Origin: Rachicladosporium sp. CCFEE 5018
Taxonomy: Eukaryota > Ascomycota > Dothideomycetes > Cladosporiales > Cladosporiaceae
DNA length: 64,000 nucleotides
Direction: 5' to 3'
Assembly (NCBI GenBank): GCA_002077045.2
Contig: KZ111143.1
Coordinates: 1,651,219 to 1,715,218, forward strand
This document shows, in pieces, positions 20,750 through 31,188 of the stretch. The notes under the pieces are model-generated. The model searched no databases. It had not been told where the DNA came from and saw only the letters and a program-made list of their open reading frames with translations. The translations under genes were made by a program, and so were the position numbers. Within the stretch, counting starts at the first letter, position 1. Every line of letters begins with the position of its first letter.

Positions 20750-20981
20750 TGGAAGGGAACAAAAGGAAGTACAGCCTCGCCTTGCGATCGAGCATGGAAA
20801 ACTTGCCTCCTTTGCATGGTCGAGGACATGATCTCTGAGCAGCCATGTCTTCCGAACCGTTGCCTCGGTCAAAGAGAAGCCGAACGAACTCGCTGCGAGC
20901 ACTGACCATATCATAGACGTCAATGATTTAATTGATACATGTAGTTCTTTCACTCTGAATCACTTTCCTCGTTGACCAAAG

Positions 20982-21744
20982 ATGTTCACCGGCATAGTAG
21001 AGACCATAGGCAGTACGTCTCGCACCACTGCCTGCCTTCCGCCATGGCCGCGCTGACTCTCGGCCAGCCGTCTCGCGCCTCGTCGAGCACGATGACTCCT
21101 CCAGCGGCGGCGGCGGAACCTCCTTGACAATCTCAAACTGCGCCGACATCCTCACGGACGCCCATCTCGGCGATAGCATAAGCATCAATGGCACTTGCTT
21201 GACGGTCACGGAATTCGACAAGGACAGCTTCAAAGTCGGCGTATCGCCTGAGACACTTCGGAGAACGAGTCTGGGCAGTCTAAAAGAGAGCAGTAATGTC
21301 AATCTCGAGCGAGCTGTGAGTGCGAGCACGCGTATGGGTGGGCACTTCGTGCAAGGCCACGTTGACACGATCGCCGAGATCGTGAGCACGACGCAGGATG
21401 GGAATGCGATTACCTTCCGTCTCAAGCCGAGAGATAAGGCGGTGCTGCGATATATCGTCGAGAAGGGCTATGTGACGCTTGATGGGGCATCGTTGACTGT
21501 AACGGCCGTGCACGACGACGAGGCGTGGTGGGAGGTGATGCTCATTGCGTACACGCAGGAGAAGGTGGTGATGGGGAGCAAGAAAAAGGGCGAGGATGTC
21601 AATGTTGAGGTCGATATGGTGGGCAAGTATGTGGAGAAGAGCGTGGCGGCGTACTTTGAGGGGAGTAGTGGGAGTGGAGGGGCGATGTTGGAGAAGATGG
21701 TGCAGCGGCTTGTTGATGAGAGGCTGAGGGGGAGTTCAAAGTGA
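20982..21744 (+). CDS. Riboflavin synthase alpha chain (haplotype 2)
   Basis: Exons 20982-21012 and 21068-21744 with a 55-bp intron give 235 residues. The last step of riboflavin synthesis is dismutation of two 6,7-dimethyl-8-ribityllumazine molecules. MFTGIVETIG is the family N-terminus. The two lumazine-binding repeats are visible: TSLTISNCADIL / GDSISINGTCLTVTEF in the first (residues about 1-100), and GGHFVQGHVDTIAEI / GYVTLDGASLTVTAV in the second. A short gap separates it from the divergently transcribed CoA-transferase (start 20749), so the 232-bp spacer serves both. The protein is presumably cytosolic. Confidence 0.95.
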
Positions 21745-22013
21745 AGTGAAGCAGACCATGCATGCTTCCTGTGTCTTCGTGTACAGTAAGTCTGCTCTAT
21801 TGCGCATATGGCTTCACTTTTGTCACCTTCACTCGCTCCCATCAATGCCACATTTTTCGTGCCTCTCCATTCGTTCATCCTTGAACCTGCTTCTTACACC
21901 AAACATCTACACGCCGTTCAACTCAACTCTGATGCAGTCGCAGTGACATGCTGTTACTGTTACGCCATATCGTGTCAACATTCGAGCAGAGTATTGGCTT
22001 GTCCATCTGCGTC

Positions 22014-23350
22014 ATGGAGACGACAACAGATCCCGCCATGGCGTCCATTGAAGGCGCAGCACATACTCAGACCGAAGACGACACCCCATCACTGATCGAG
22101 CTCTTCCAGTGTCCAATCGATACACTCTGCGATTTCGGCGACATCATACTCGTCTGCAACGATGGCTTCCACCCAGAGCTCAAAATCCGAGTATCGTCTT
22201 GCATCCTGGCCAACAGCAGCAAGGTCTTTCGGGCATTGTTTAGCAAGCGCTTTGCGGAAGGTCATGCGATACACACTGGCGAGACAAACGAGATCCACGT
22301 CATGGAGGCGCCGAAACCATTCCTCATCATGTGCTCGATGCTACACCATTCGACTTTGCAGGACGCGAAAGCGATGAGCTGGGACTCTGTGGATCTTGCT
22401 CTGCTAATTGACAAGTACGACTGCGTGAAGCCGCTGACTTCCGCCACATCTGCGTTGCTACAGACGCTACTAAACCCTCTTGCTGGCAATCACTGTGGGG
22501 ATGTGATGGATTGCTTGCGCGTTGCTACAGCAGCGTACATCCTAGAACAGCCCGAGGCATTTGTACAGAGTACGAGAAAACTCTTACGAGTCTATCGTCA
22601 TGGCGCTCTAGATGGCTATTGTGTTGGACTACTGCCACCGACCTTCCTTGGTGAGTCTTTCGAAGCTCGTCATGGCTGATTTACTGATCCCGACGCTGAC
22701 CCCTTGTAGCGGCATTCCAAACTCAACGAGCCAAGATATTCTCCGAGATCACCCGCACAATCACTCGCATCGTCTACGATTACACATTCGCAGCCCACCA
22801 GAATTACAAGCCTAATCTTGTGATGGATCTGTCAAAGGATCTCTCTAATCTATCACTGTGGCCGCTTGACGCAAAGATCACCAGCGTTGACGACGCTCTC
22901 GTTGGCCTCGCCAATCTGAAGGTTCCCGTGCTGGTCGCTGCCGAGGATCGTCCTTACAATCCTCCTTACGCATCTCCGATCAGACATTCCCCCCGTACCA
23001 GCGATAGAGGCGTATGGGCAACGCGCTCGCCTACTGAATCTGAGGTTATGCAAGCTTGGAACGCCGCCGAAGCAATGCTCGTTGGGTCGCCGCCCCAGCA
23101 CCAGCGTAGCGTGACACCGCAACCTGCTACCACGCCTTTCGTCGACACCCTTACGCCAAAGCATATCAGCGCAATGCGCGACGTGCTGGAGCAATCTTGT
23201 GCGGGACTATGCATCGATTGTCTGAAAGGCAACGAAGTTTGCCGCCTCGAGCGCTTAGGCTTCTGCGAGCGTTGGCAGAGGCCGGCTCCGACCATGTTGA
23301 GTGGCGGGTCGGCCGACGGGTGGGAATCGCACGAAGGTCTCATGTGGTAA
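22014..23350 (+). CDS. BTB/POZ domain protein 1
   Basis: Exons 22014-22650 and 22710-23350 (59-bp intron with GCTGAC branch site) give 425 residues. The BTB fold spans about residues 35-150: GDIILVCNDGFHPELKIRVSS, then SSKVFRALFSKRF, then LALLIDKYDCVKPL. The BACK-like helices follow. The C-terminal part has a short Cys-rich segment, SCAGLCIDCLKGNEVCR, shared with BTB protein 2, perhaps metal-binding. Start 22014 is used because upstream in-frame residues look like leader. BTB proteins often serve as cullin-3 adaptors or dimerising scaffolds; the target is unknown. The locus is absent from haplotype 1 (see 49446-50557). Confidence 0.8.
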
Positions 23351-23712
23351 CATGATGTGAATGGAGGCGGGCAATACGAGACTAGCGCTGAGGCTCTGAA
23401 CGGGTGCATGAAGGGGTACTGTGACTGCAAGTCTAAGTATGTAATGAGTGAATCTGGAGGTCAGACAGAAGTGGTGACAGCCAGTAAACCAGGGAAATTG
23501 TTCACTCGGCGACGATGAAGTGAAGCGCACGGTATTGTTGTAACACATGCGCTGATGCTTGCTGGATGGCTCCTTCTCTTCCACAGTGACTTCACGTGCT
23601 CATCCCTAGCTTCCATGCTTGTTTGCACTCCACCTCAGCTTATTACCATCCTCCACTACTTGCACATCCACTCCTCGACACAAACATCAGCATTTTCACA
23701 ACATCCATCAAC
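23351..23712. other. Intergenic region between BTB genes
   Basis: No gene seen; presumed terminator of BTB gene 1 and promoter of BTB gene 2. Confidence 0.5.
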
Positions 23713-25120
23713 ATGGATTCCGACGACGGAGCTCAGTCTCAGGCTCCTTCGCCCGGCTGGCATGCAGCGTGGTCACAACCGTCCGAGCCATACTTCGATG
23801 ACCTGCTCAAAGACTTCTACACGCCCTCCGGTATGATCGACGACGTCTTCCTCGTGGTGAGGGAAGAAGGCTTTGTGACCATAGAAGACGACGGCACAAA
23901 GTGAAACAGCCCGATAGCGCTCCACGCTACAAGATTCGCGCCTCCAGATCCGTGCTCGGTTCTGCTAGCAAAGTCTTCCGAGCACTGTTCAGTGAGCGCT
24001 TCGCTGAAGGCCAGAGTCTTCTTGCTGGTGAGAAAGAGCTGGAGGTGGTCCACGATCCCGAGGGCTTCTCCACGATGTGTCGACTCCTGCACCACGTTCC
24101 CATCGACATAACGATGTTTGTCTCGGGTGGAAGTGGCGGTGATGTTGTAGTCACTCCCGGCGTGATGGGGCTTGCTATGACCGTCGACTTCTACGACTGC
24201 GCGAAGGCATTGCATGCTTCGATCTATGGACTGTTGCGCCACACGATGCCAGCACTCGAAAGCCCACGCTACATCGTGTCTCACATGCAAATGTGCTTCG
24301 TCGCCGCTGCTTATATGCTTGATCAGCCTGAGATCTTCCGTGAGGCAACTGCAATTTTGGTCAAGCACCTCAGCACGCCGCTGGACAAGGACATCTGCGT
24401 AGATATGCTCCCACCACAGTTTCATGGTGAGTCCCAGCGGGAGGCTGTTGCACACTACCGACAACACGCTGATCTGTCACAGGGTACATCGAAGCGCAGA
24501 GATACTACCACGAAAAACAGGGCACGAAGATGGTCTCCCAGCTGGTCAGTGACTTCAGCGATGCGGCCTATAAGGCTCAGAAGTCAGGTCTTCTTGTGGA
24601 TCTGATGGCTCAGCTCGTGTCCGCGAAAGTGTGGCCGCTGGGACAGCCATGCTCGCTAGCAAACACCGTCAGTCGCATATCGGAGCTGGACGTTCCCGTC
24701 CTGAAGTCTGATAACTTTAAGGCATACGTCGATCCAGCACGTCATCAGCGGGAGGATCGAGACTCCTGGGCCTCGACGTCGGTATCATCGGACCGGGCAG
24801 GATGGCTGAGCGCTGGCATTCCTTTGAGGATGCTCGATGGGGGCAACGATGGCGTACAGACCTGCAGAGTCATCAAGGCCGGAGGCGGTCCGACCTCGAA
24901 AGCAATTTCCAGATCTGCTGCAGCGGCTTTACAGACCTGCGTAGGTCTATGTCTCGATTGCCTCAAAGGGAACGAAACTTGCCGCGTCCCACATCCTTCG
25001 CGCCACGACGTGGGAATACCATCGGCCACTGTCATGGAAACATGGGGCTTCAGAGATCAGCGTTCAGCTCAGGAAAAAGCTGCTAATGCATGGGCCGAGC
25101 GTCCAGGCTCTGTGTGGTGA
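23713..25120 (+). CDS. BTB/POZ domain protein 2
   Basis: Three exons, 23713-23856, 23910-24426 and 24483-25120, give 432 residues. At first sight the frame breaks near 23901, but a 53-bp intron (GTGAGG...ACAG) joins DDVFLV to PDSAPRYKIRAS in phase and restores the BTB strand order seen in BTB protein 1. Landmarks: SASKVFRALFSERF, LAMTVDFYDCAKAL, AAAYMLDQPEIFREA, and a C-terminal QTCVGLCLDCLKGNETCR Cys-rich segment. It shares organisation and intron position (PPQFHG / YIEAQR) with BTB protein 1, so the two are tandem duplicates. Probable ubiquitin-ligase adaptor or scaffold; unproven. Confidence 0.8.
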
Positions 25121-25661
25121 GACAAGGGCGGCGAAAGGTGCAGATCCACATTGGTGCGAGTTCCGCATTCAGAACGATAGGCGTTGAAGATGTTGCGGTG
25201 CGAGAAGTAAGGCATATGTTACATGCGAGTGGAAGGCAGACAGCCACGGCATGAAACACACCATAAGCTAGTAGTATGTCCACCAACACGGAATGTAGCT
25301 GGGGAACAGACAGACGTACATGCTTGGACCAAACGATACTTAAACAACTTTCTCAGTCGTTCACTATGCCTATCTTTCAATCATTCGCGTTGTGAATTTG
25401 AATACTAACTATGCAGGTGAGCACCCCAACTATATGTACATTCAATTCCGAGCGGTTAGATGCAACACTCCAGCAGGGGATTCGAACTCAAGGCTCGACA
25501 ATAGGTCTTGGCATTGCTATTTTCGGATTCCGGTTACCCCACCGCTGAGCCACCGCACCTCACTCATCGACTTCACCTGACTCACAAGCGCCAAACAGCA
25601 ACGTCGACATCGAGTATACCCCCCCGACCCTCGCCAATTACAGGCGTATGCGTCGCCGATC
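25121..25661. other. Intergenic region upstream of BRF1 (haplotype 2)
   Basis: Contains the tRNA-like element described separately and the BRF1 5' leader, which includes a TACCCCCCC-like pyrimidine-rich run shortly before the start. No other gene is seen. Confidence 0.5.
25477..25560 (-). other. tRNA-like (A box/B box) element
   Basis: On the minus strand a near-perfect Pol III A box (TGGCTCAGCGGT) is followed about 50 bases later by a B box-like AGTTCGAATCC. The acceptor and T stems do not pair properly, so this is not a good functional tRNA. A tRNA-derived SINE head or a tRNA pseudogene fits best. It sits about 100 bp upstream of BRF1 in both haplotypes. Confidence 0.4.
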
Positions 25662-28088
25662 ATGCCGCCACCTCGCCGACTCGGTGCAGTCCGCGCACTC
25701 CCAGGCAAAGGCCGCAAACCAACAGCACCACCCGTGAAAAAGGCCTGCTGCGACTCACCTGACATCCAAGAGCAAGATGGCTCGAAAATCTGCAAGAACT
25801 GCTTCACGCAAATCAGCGAAGCAAACATTGTCTCCGATGTCACTTTCGAGGAGACTGCCAATGGCGGCGCCGCTGTACAGGGCGGGTACATCGGCGAGAA
25901 TGCCCGCCATGCTGGACAGCTCAACTCTGCTACTTTCCGGCGCATGGGAGGTGGAGAGAAGCATGATGGTGCTGAGGTAGATCGGAAGGGCAGGGAGCAT
26001 ATTGAGCCTTATGCGAGGATTCTGGGCATTCCGATGAATGTTATTACTATTGCTAGGAATATCTGGACTCTTCAAGCTGGGCATAGCTTTACTTCTGGAC
26101 GCAGCGTGGAGGAAGTCGCTGCATGCTGCGTTTATGCTGCATGCCGGAGACAGCCTGGAAACATTGTCCTGCTCATCGACCTCGCTGAGATTATCAAGAT
26201 CAACGTCTTTCGCCTCGGCGAAGTCTACAAAGCGATGTGCAAGGAGATCTTCCTGGACGAGAACCAACTTCACTACGCTCACATGATCGACTTAGAAGCT
26301 TTGATTGAGAAGTACTGTCGCCGTTTACAATTCGACGAGGCCACGAATCAAGTCGCCGAAGACGCCTTGAAGATCATGCGCCGTATGCGTCGCGATTGGA
26401 TGACTACAGGTCGCCACCCTGCTGGACTGTGCGGTGCATGTATCATCTTGGCCGCACGCATGAACAACTTCAAGCGAACTGTCAGGGAGGTTGTCTTTGT
26501 GGCAAAGATCGCTGATCAGACTATTGCAGAGCGAATCAGGGAATTCCGCTCAACGAAAAGTGCTGGTCTCACGGTTGCGCAATTCCGAGAGGTCGGCGTA
26601 CGCATCAAGCACCAGGCGGATCCGCCGTCTCTTCACCTTCAAGAGGAGAGGCAAAAGGCGCTTGAGCGCAAGAGGCAGAAGCGAGGCTTGGCGAGCTTGT
26701 CTAGGTCTCAAAGCTCTCCCATCGAGATTGCGGACGACGATGGCTCGGAGGCCAGCTCCACGAACGGCACACCAGCAGCCGAGCCTGCTGATGAGTCCGG
26801 TCGGCCTCGTAAACGAGTCCGTACTGTCGGAGACTCTCCTACATCTACTCCAAATCCACCACAATACGACGTTGACGGCTTTGCGATACCCTCACAGCCT
26901 GCATCTGCCACGCCAAACGGCAAGAGCGGGCGAGTACCCTCGGAAAATTTGGACGACACACCGCGAAAGCGAGGTCGGGCAAAGCGAGTCGCGCCACCTC
27001 CTATCGATCTCAGCACGGAGGAGATGCTCATCGAAGAGGAGCTACAAAATGCGATCGAGTCTGCGCTTGACGATAACGAGGTGACTGGCTATCGTGACGA
27101 GGTAGCAGAGCAGAAAGGCAAAGCAGCAGCAGAGTCAATTGGCGATCAGGAGAGACGACTCTACACAGAAGCTGCGAATGCGCGCCGTCAAGCGGCTGGT
27201 ATCACTCACTACGACTCCGCCCACTACAATAGTCTCGAGTCAGTCACAGCCGAAGACCTCGAAGCTGAGTTCCGCGACGACCCTGAAGTAGAGAACTGCA
27301 TCCTCTCCGGCCAAGCAGCGCAAGACAAAGAGAAGATCTGGCTTCACGAAAACGAAGACTGGCTACGAGCGCAATACGAAAAGCAACTCACGAAGCGCAT
27401 GTTGGAGGCAAGTGGCAAGGACAAGAGGAAGACTATCAAGGGTCGCAAGGCTAAGAAGAGCGACAAGCTGCTTACTGCTGCTGGCACTCCTGCCGAGACG
27501 CCCGCCGATATCAACGCGGCGATGCTTGCGAGAAGTGCGCCGACGTTCTCGAAGTATGTCAATTATGAGGCGCTGCAGAGGGTCTATGGGGATAGTATGT
27601 CGCCTAGTCTGAGCAGAGCTGGGTCCGTGGCTGTCAGCGAGGACGACCAGGGGAGTCAGGCTGGCGAGGGTGCAGCTAGAGATGCTACGCCTGTTCCTTC
27701 ACCTTCGCGGAGAAGCAACACTGGACCCGCTACGCCTGCAGCACACCAGACGCGTGCTATCGTGCAATCGCCTGCGGCCGCATCGCCTGTCGTGCCTTTG
27801 CCTACTGGTGCGATCACATTGACGCCACCTCAGACCCAGCTACCACCTACACAACAGCCCGCGGCGGACGAGGAAGTCGCAGATGAGATCCCAGACGATC
27901 TCGACGACGACGAAAGCGACATCGAAGACGAGGACGTGCCCGAGCGTGCACCCGACGAATATGACGATTACGGCGAAATTGAAGCAGAAGCTAGCGAGAT
28001 CGAGGACGAAGCCGACGACGGTGATGGCGACTACGATGCAGCCATCGAACCGTTAGGAGACCAGGCGCTGGAGGGCGCTTATGAGTGA
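25662..28088 (+). CDS. BRF1: TFIIIB subunit BRF1 (haplotype 2)
   Basis: Single exon, 808 residues. This is the TFIIB-related subunit that recruits RNA polymerase III to tRNA and 5S genes in the nucleus. The N-terminal zinc-ribbon-like segment is at residues 28-50 (CCDSP...CKNC). Two cyclin-fold repeats occupy about 85-300, with GRSVEEVAACCVYAACRRQ and the highly conserved GLCGACIILAARMNNF. Low-complexity acidic and proline segments link to the BRF1-specific homology II block near residues 570-645 (KGRKAKKSDKLL, YVNYEALQRVY), which binds TBP. The C-terminus is strongly acidic (DDLDDDESDIEDED). Length is similar to other filamentous-fungal BRF1 proteins. Confidence 0.95.
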   Translation: MPPPRRLGAVRALPGKGRKPTAPPVKKACCDSPDIQEQDGSKICKNCFTQISEANIVSDVTFEETANGGAAVQGGYIGENARHAGQLNSATFRRMGGGEKHDGAEVDRKGREHIEPYARILGIPMNVITIARNIWTLQAGHSFTSGRSVEEVAACCVYAACRRQPGNIVLLIDLAEIIKINVFRLGEVYKAMCKEIFLDENQLHYAHMIDLEALIEKYCRRLQFDEATNQVAEDALKIMRRMRRDWMTTGRHPAGLCGACIILAARMNNFKRTVREVVFVAKIADQTIAERIREFRSTKSAGLTVAQFREVGVRIKHQADPPSLHLQEERQKALERKRQKRGLASLSRSQSSPIEIADDDGSEASSTNGTPAAEPADESGRPRKRVRTVGDSPTSTPNPPQYDVDGFAIPSQPASATPNGKSGRVPSENLDDTPRKRGRAKRVAPPPIDLSTEEMLIEEELQNAIESALDDNEVTGYRDEVAEQKGKAAAESIGDQERRLYTEAANARRQAAGITHYDSAHYNSLESVTAEDLEAEFRDDPEVENCILSGQAAQDKEKIWLHENEDWLRAQYEKQLTKRMLEASGKDKRKTIKGRKAKKSDKLLTAAGTPAETPADINAAMLARSAPTFSKYVNYEALQRVYGDSMSPSLSRAGSVAVSEDDQGSQAGEGAARDATPVPSPSRRSNTGPATPAAHQTRAIVQSPAAASPVVPLPTGAITLTPPQTQLPPTQQPAADEEVADEIPDDLDDDESDIEDEDVPERAPDEYDDYGEIEAEASEIEDEADDGDGDYDAAIEPLGDQALEGAYE

Positions 28089-28538
28089 GGCCGCCGAGTT
28101 GGGAATGTATGGTCGCAGACGACTTTGTGAAGCGTGCTAAGCCAGCTGCATAACAGCCTGCTACTAAGCTGTACTTGACGCATTGTATGATACCCATGCG
28201 CTTAGGCAGAGATATCTATAGACCAGTATTTGGTTCAAACCCAAGACCTTGACACGTGCTCCGCCAAGCTTTCCTCGTCCCTCTCTCCGCAACGCGCGAT
28301 CTCGTCATCGCGCGATGACGGGCGTCGAGCGTCACGTCAAAGTGTGGCCCTTGCTGAAGCTCCCCCCAATGCGTGGCCCAGCCATCCGGACTCGGGCATT
28401 GCGCGCGGTGAGGAGCTGGCTTGTACCTCACTTCCTACCTGTCAGCAACTTTTCCCCTGGCCGCCTTGAGGTACGCAGCCATTGGAATTTCTCTCACTTG
28501 CCAGACTACACCTGATACTTCATCTACACCCCACTATC
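28089..28538. other. Intergenic region 3' of BRF1 (haplotype 2)
   Basis: No gene seen. A T-arm-like palindrome (TTTGGTTCAAACCCAAG) lies near 28229-28245 in both copies, without a matching A box. Confidence 0.45.
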
Positions 28539-29217
28539 ATGTCTACACGCAAGAGGAAGCAGGATGAGGAGCTCGTCGAGTTGCCTGAGGATGGCAGCGA
28601 TGAGGAGAGTGAGGAAGAGTGAGTCCATTCCTTCCCACCGGCCCATTGTGTGCGATGAGGTGGTGCGAGGACGAGTTGCAACGTTGCCATTGGCGCATTG
28701 CACGAGACTTATGGTTATCAGGCATTGGCTGACTCGGTGCAATCACAGGTATATCTCAGAAGGCGACGAAGACGTGTCAGAGGTTGGCAGCGAGGAGGAA
28801 GAAGAGGAGGACGATGAGGTAGAGGCGGAGGCAGCACCTGCACGTTAGTCACTTCCAATCTACACCCACCCTCAGATCTACACGTGCTGATGTAAACCAG
28901 CGCCGAAAGCCAAGAAACAAAAGACCAAGCCCACCGAGGTGGTCGAAGAAGACGAGCCAGCAGGTGAGGAAGATGAAGACGTCGAGGAGGAAGATCTCGA
29001 GGACGACGAGGCTGCGCCGGACAGTGATGGAGGGGCGGACGAAGATGTGAGTGCATTGAAGGCTACGATTGGATAGACGTTATGGACTGCTGACTATGTG
29101 ATGTTCTAGGCTGCCGAGACGGCCAAGTCTAGTGGACCTGCTGCTAGTGCTAAGGCGAGGAGTGGCAATACTGTGCCGAAGGAGGCGAGCTTGGAGGAGG
29201 TGGATGATGCTGAGTAG
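28539..29217 (+). CDS. Small highly acidic protein (haplotype 2)
   Basis: Four exons, 28539-28618, 28749-28843, 28901-29046 and 29110-29217, all with GT...AG junctions in phase, give 142 residues. The sequence starts MSTRKRKQDEELVELPEDG and is dominated by Glu/Asp runs (EEEEEEDDEVEAEA). It has one basic patch, PKAKKQKTK, which looks like a nuclear localisation signal, and ends SLEEVDDAE. Composition resembles nuclear acidic chaperone-like or nucleolar proteins, but I recognise no specific family. The reading of four exons is supported by the same structure and preserved frame in the other copy. Confidence 0.7.
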
Positions 29218-29502
29218 GCAATCAATGAAGAACTCGAGGCAGCATTGTAGTTGCTCTTAGACAAAAGTATTCAGCAGCCTTTTCTTAGATATCTGCGTGA
29301 GGTAGAAGCTTGTTCAGGGAATGCCGCAACATAGCACGTCAATTTGAGCATACTGAAGCGCATCGTTGGTCTGACGGAACGTGCAAGTGTAGGATGTGAT
29401 TATACGCCAGTTTCCAGACACGAACCTCTTCAGATCCAGTACAGCATGTGTACTCGCGTACCTCTGCGTGCCGTCAAGCGCGAGCAGCGCGTGTACGAGA
29501 TA
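29218..29502. other. Short intergenic region before the Myb array
   Basis: Convergent 3' region between the acidic-protein gene and the minus-strand array; nothing else seen. Confidence 0.4.
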
Positions 29503-31188
29503 CTACTCCGATTTCCCACTGTCTCTCACATACCGGGCCCATCGCGTATGTATAGATGAACGACTACGATTGCCGAACGCAGCCACAATCGCCGCGTTGT
29601 TCAGACCTTGGCTCTTCAACTCCAATAGCCGCGCATCCTCTGCTGGTGTCCAGCGAGTCGGTTGCGCGTGCAGTGTGGCCGCATCGAGATATGCAGGGAC
29701 GCCTCCGTCGCCAACACTTTCATCGGCAGTCTGCTGTTCGTCCTGTGGAGGCTTCTGCATTGCGACAAGGCGATCTATCTTCGTGCGCACGGCAGAGGCC
29801 GATCTGCCAAGCTGTCTGCTAATGTCGTGAGGCTTGACACCATTCCTGTGCGCTTGTAGTAGGCGAGTCTCGTCTTCGGTGGTCCATCTGGAAGGCAACC
29901 GAAGCCAAGGCAACTCCCTAATCTATGTCTGGATACCTATAAGACTACGGTCAGGAAACGCTACGCAAAGACTCATCAGGGTCAATCCTGTTCCACGAAG
30001 CTCGTGAAGCAGATTGATTTCACTCTCGATCCATGGCTTCCGTGGAGATCGAACAAATTTTGGTTCTGCAGTATCCGCCTGCGAAGACCTGCTCGCTTCT
30101 ACTCTGAGGGCAGCCTGTCTGAAACGCAATGCTGAGAGAGTGCGCCGGGGAAACTGAGCGACTACACTATCCAATGTCTGCGAGTCCTGCATCATGCGCC
30201 AGAGCTTCCGATCTTCTTGCGACGTCCAGCTCTGCCGCGACGAAGGACCACCGCTCGCAGGGTGCTTGTACAAATGCCCCTTAAGTAAGATGTGTTTGCG
30301 CGCTTGGCATGCGCCGCTGGAGCGCTGCAATCTGCGAGCAATATCGGACGCTCTTCTTTGGCGACTGTAAAGTGTCAACATCAAAGAATCCTCTTCAGGA
30401 GACCAAATTCGGCGACGTTCAGGGGCAACGCGGGGCAGCACTTGCGATGTGCTACCCGATGTTCCTTCCACGGACGTTACATATCTGCGACGCGAGATCG
30501 TCCATGGCGCGGGAGTGCATCGGACTGGTGCAAAGGCTCGTACGTCACGGTCAATTGACGTCGAAATGCCGCGCAGTAGCGCGATGTGTGCCACAGCAAG
30601 GGTGTAGAATGTACTTCTGTCTGCGGGGATACCCCCACTGGTTTGCGACACGCTGTCTGCGTGCTTCATGTCATCGCTTCCGATGCGAAGAGGAGGGTGT
30701 GCTGCTTTTGCAGCTAGGCCTACTTTGCTTGCACCACAACAAGAGTCATTGCTACGGGCCAATCCTTCGGATGCCTGCAGTCTCCTCGATCGTCCCTCGA
30801 CCACCGAAGGAGTCCTGGAACGGAGAGGATCCGCGATCATGAGGTCGCTCTGATCAGCAGCTTTACGCTCGAGCAGCGTGGTGTCTTCTTCGAAAGACCC
30901 GACTGGGCTCCGACGGCCCCGACGGCGAGCGAGATCTGTAAGTCTAACGTTGCTCGACGCAGCGTTGAGGTACGTTTCAAGTTCATCGTCTTTCGCAGGG
31001 CTGTCCATGAGGTTCTGTGACACTTCAGATACCTCGCAACGCAGACCATGGAAGTGTGCTTGACACTTGACGGCGGATATCGTCCTCCCAAGCTGCCGAG
31101 CTATGTCCTGATAGCTTTCTCCAGCCTCTTGCATTCGATGCAGTGCAGTTCTGTCGTCGCTACTCCACAGAGAAGCCCGAGCTTTCAT
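29503..31188 (-). pseudogene. Myb-like repeat array, distal part: repeats 18-23 (haplotype 2)
   Basis: An open frame from ATG 31188 covers Myb/SANT-like repeats 18-21 (openings SLWSSDDRTAL, RIWSPEEDSLML, SWTSQEDRKLW, PWIESEINLL). It stops at TAG 29923-29925, then continues in the same frame through repeats 22-23 (RWTTEDETRLL, RWTPAEDARLLEL) to 29503. The other haplotype has AAG in place of this TAG and reads through, so the stop is a haplotype-2 nonsense mutation. The linker before repeat 19 contains RRRYVTSVEG, a mitochondrial-cleavage-like motif. The start ATG overlaps the stop of the upstream frame by four bases (ATGA), suggesting an old frameshift. Putative nucleic-acid binding. Confidence 0.6.

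Noticed and set aside
23857..23909. Apparent frameshift inside BTB gene 2
   Set aside because: A 53-bp GT...AG intron in phase 0 restores the BTB alignment with BTB gene 1, so the gene is not broken.
25477..25560. Functional tRNA gene at the A/B box element
   Set aside because: Acceptor and T-stem halves do not pair; only the promoter boxes are good.
28229..28245. tRNA gene suggested by a good T-arm-like palindrome 3' of BRF1
   Set aside because: No A box or pairing acceptor and anticodon arms are found at the right distance on either strand.
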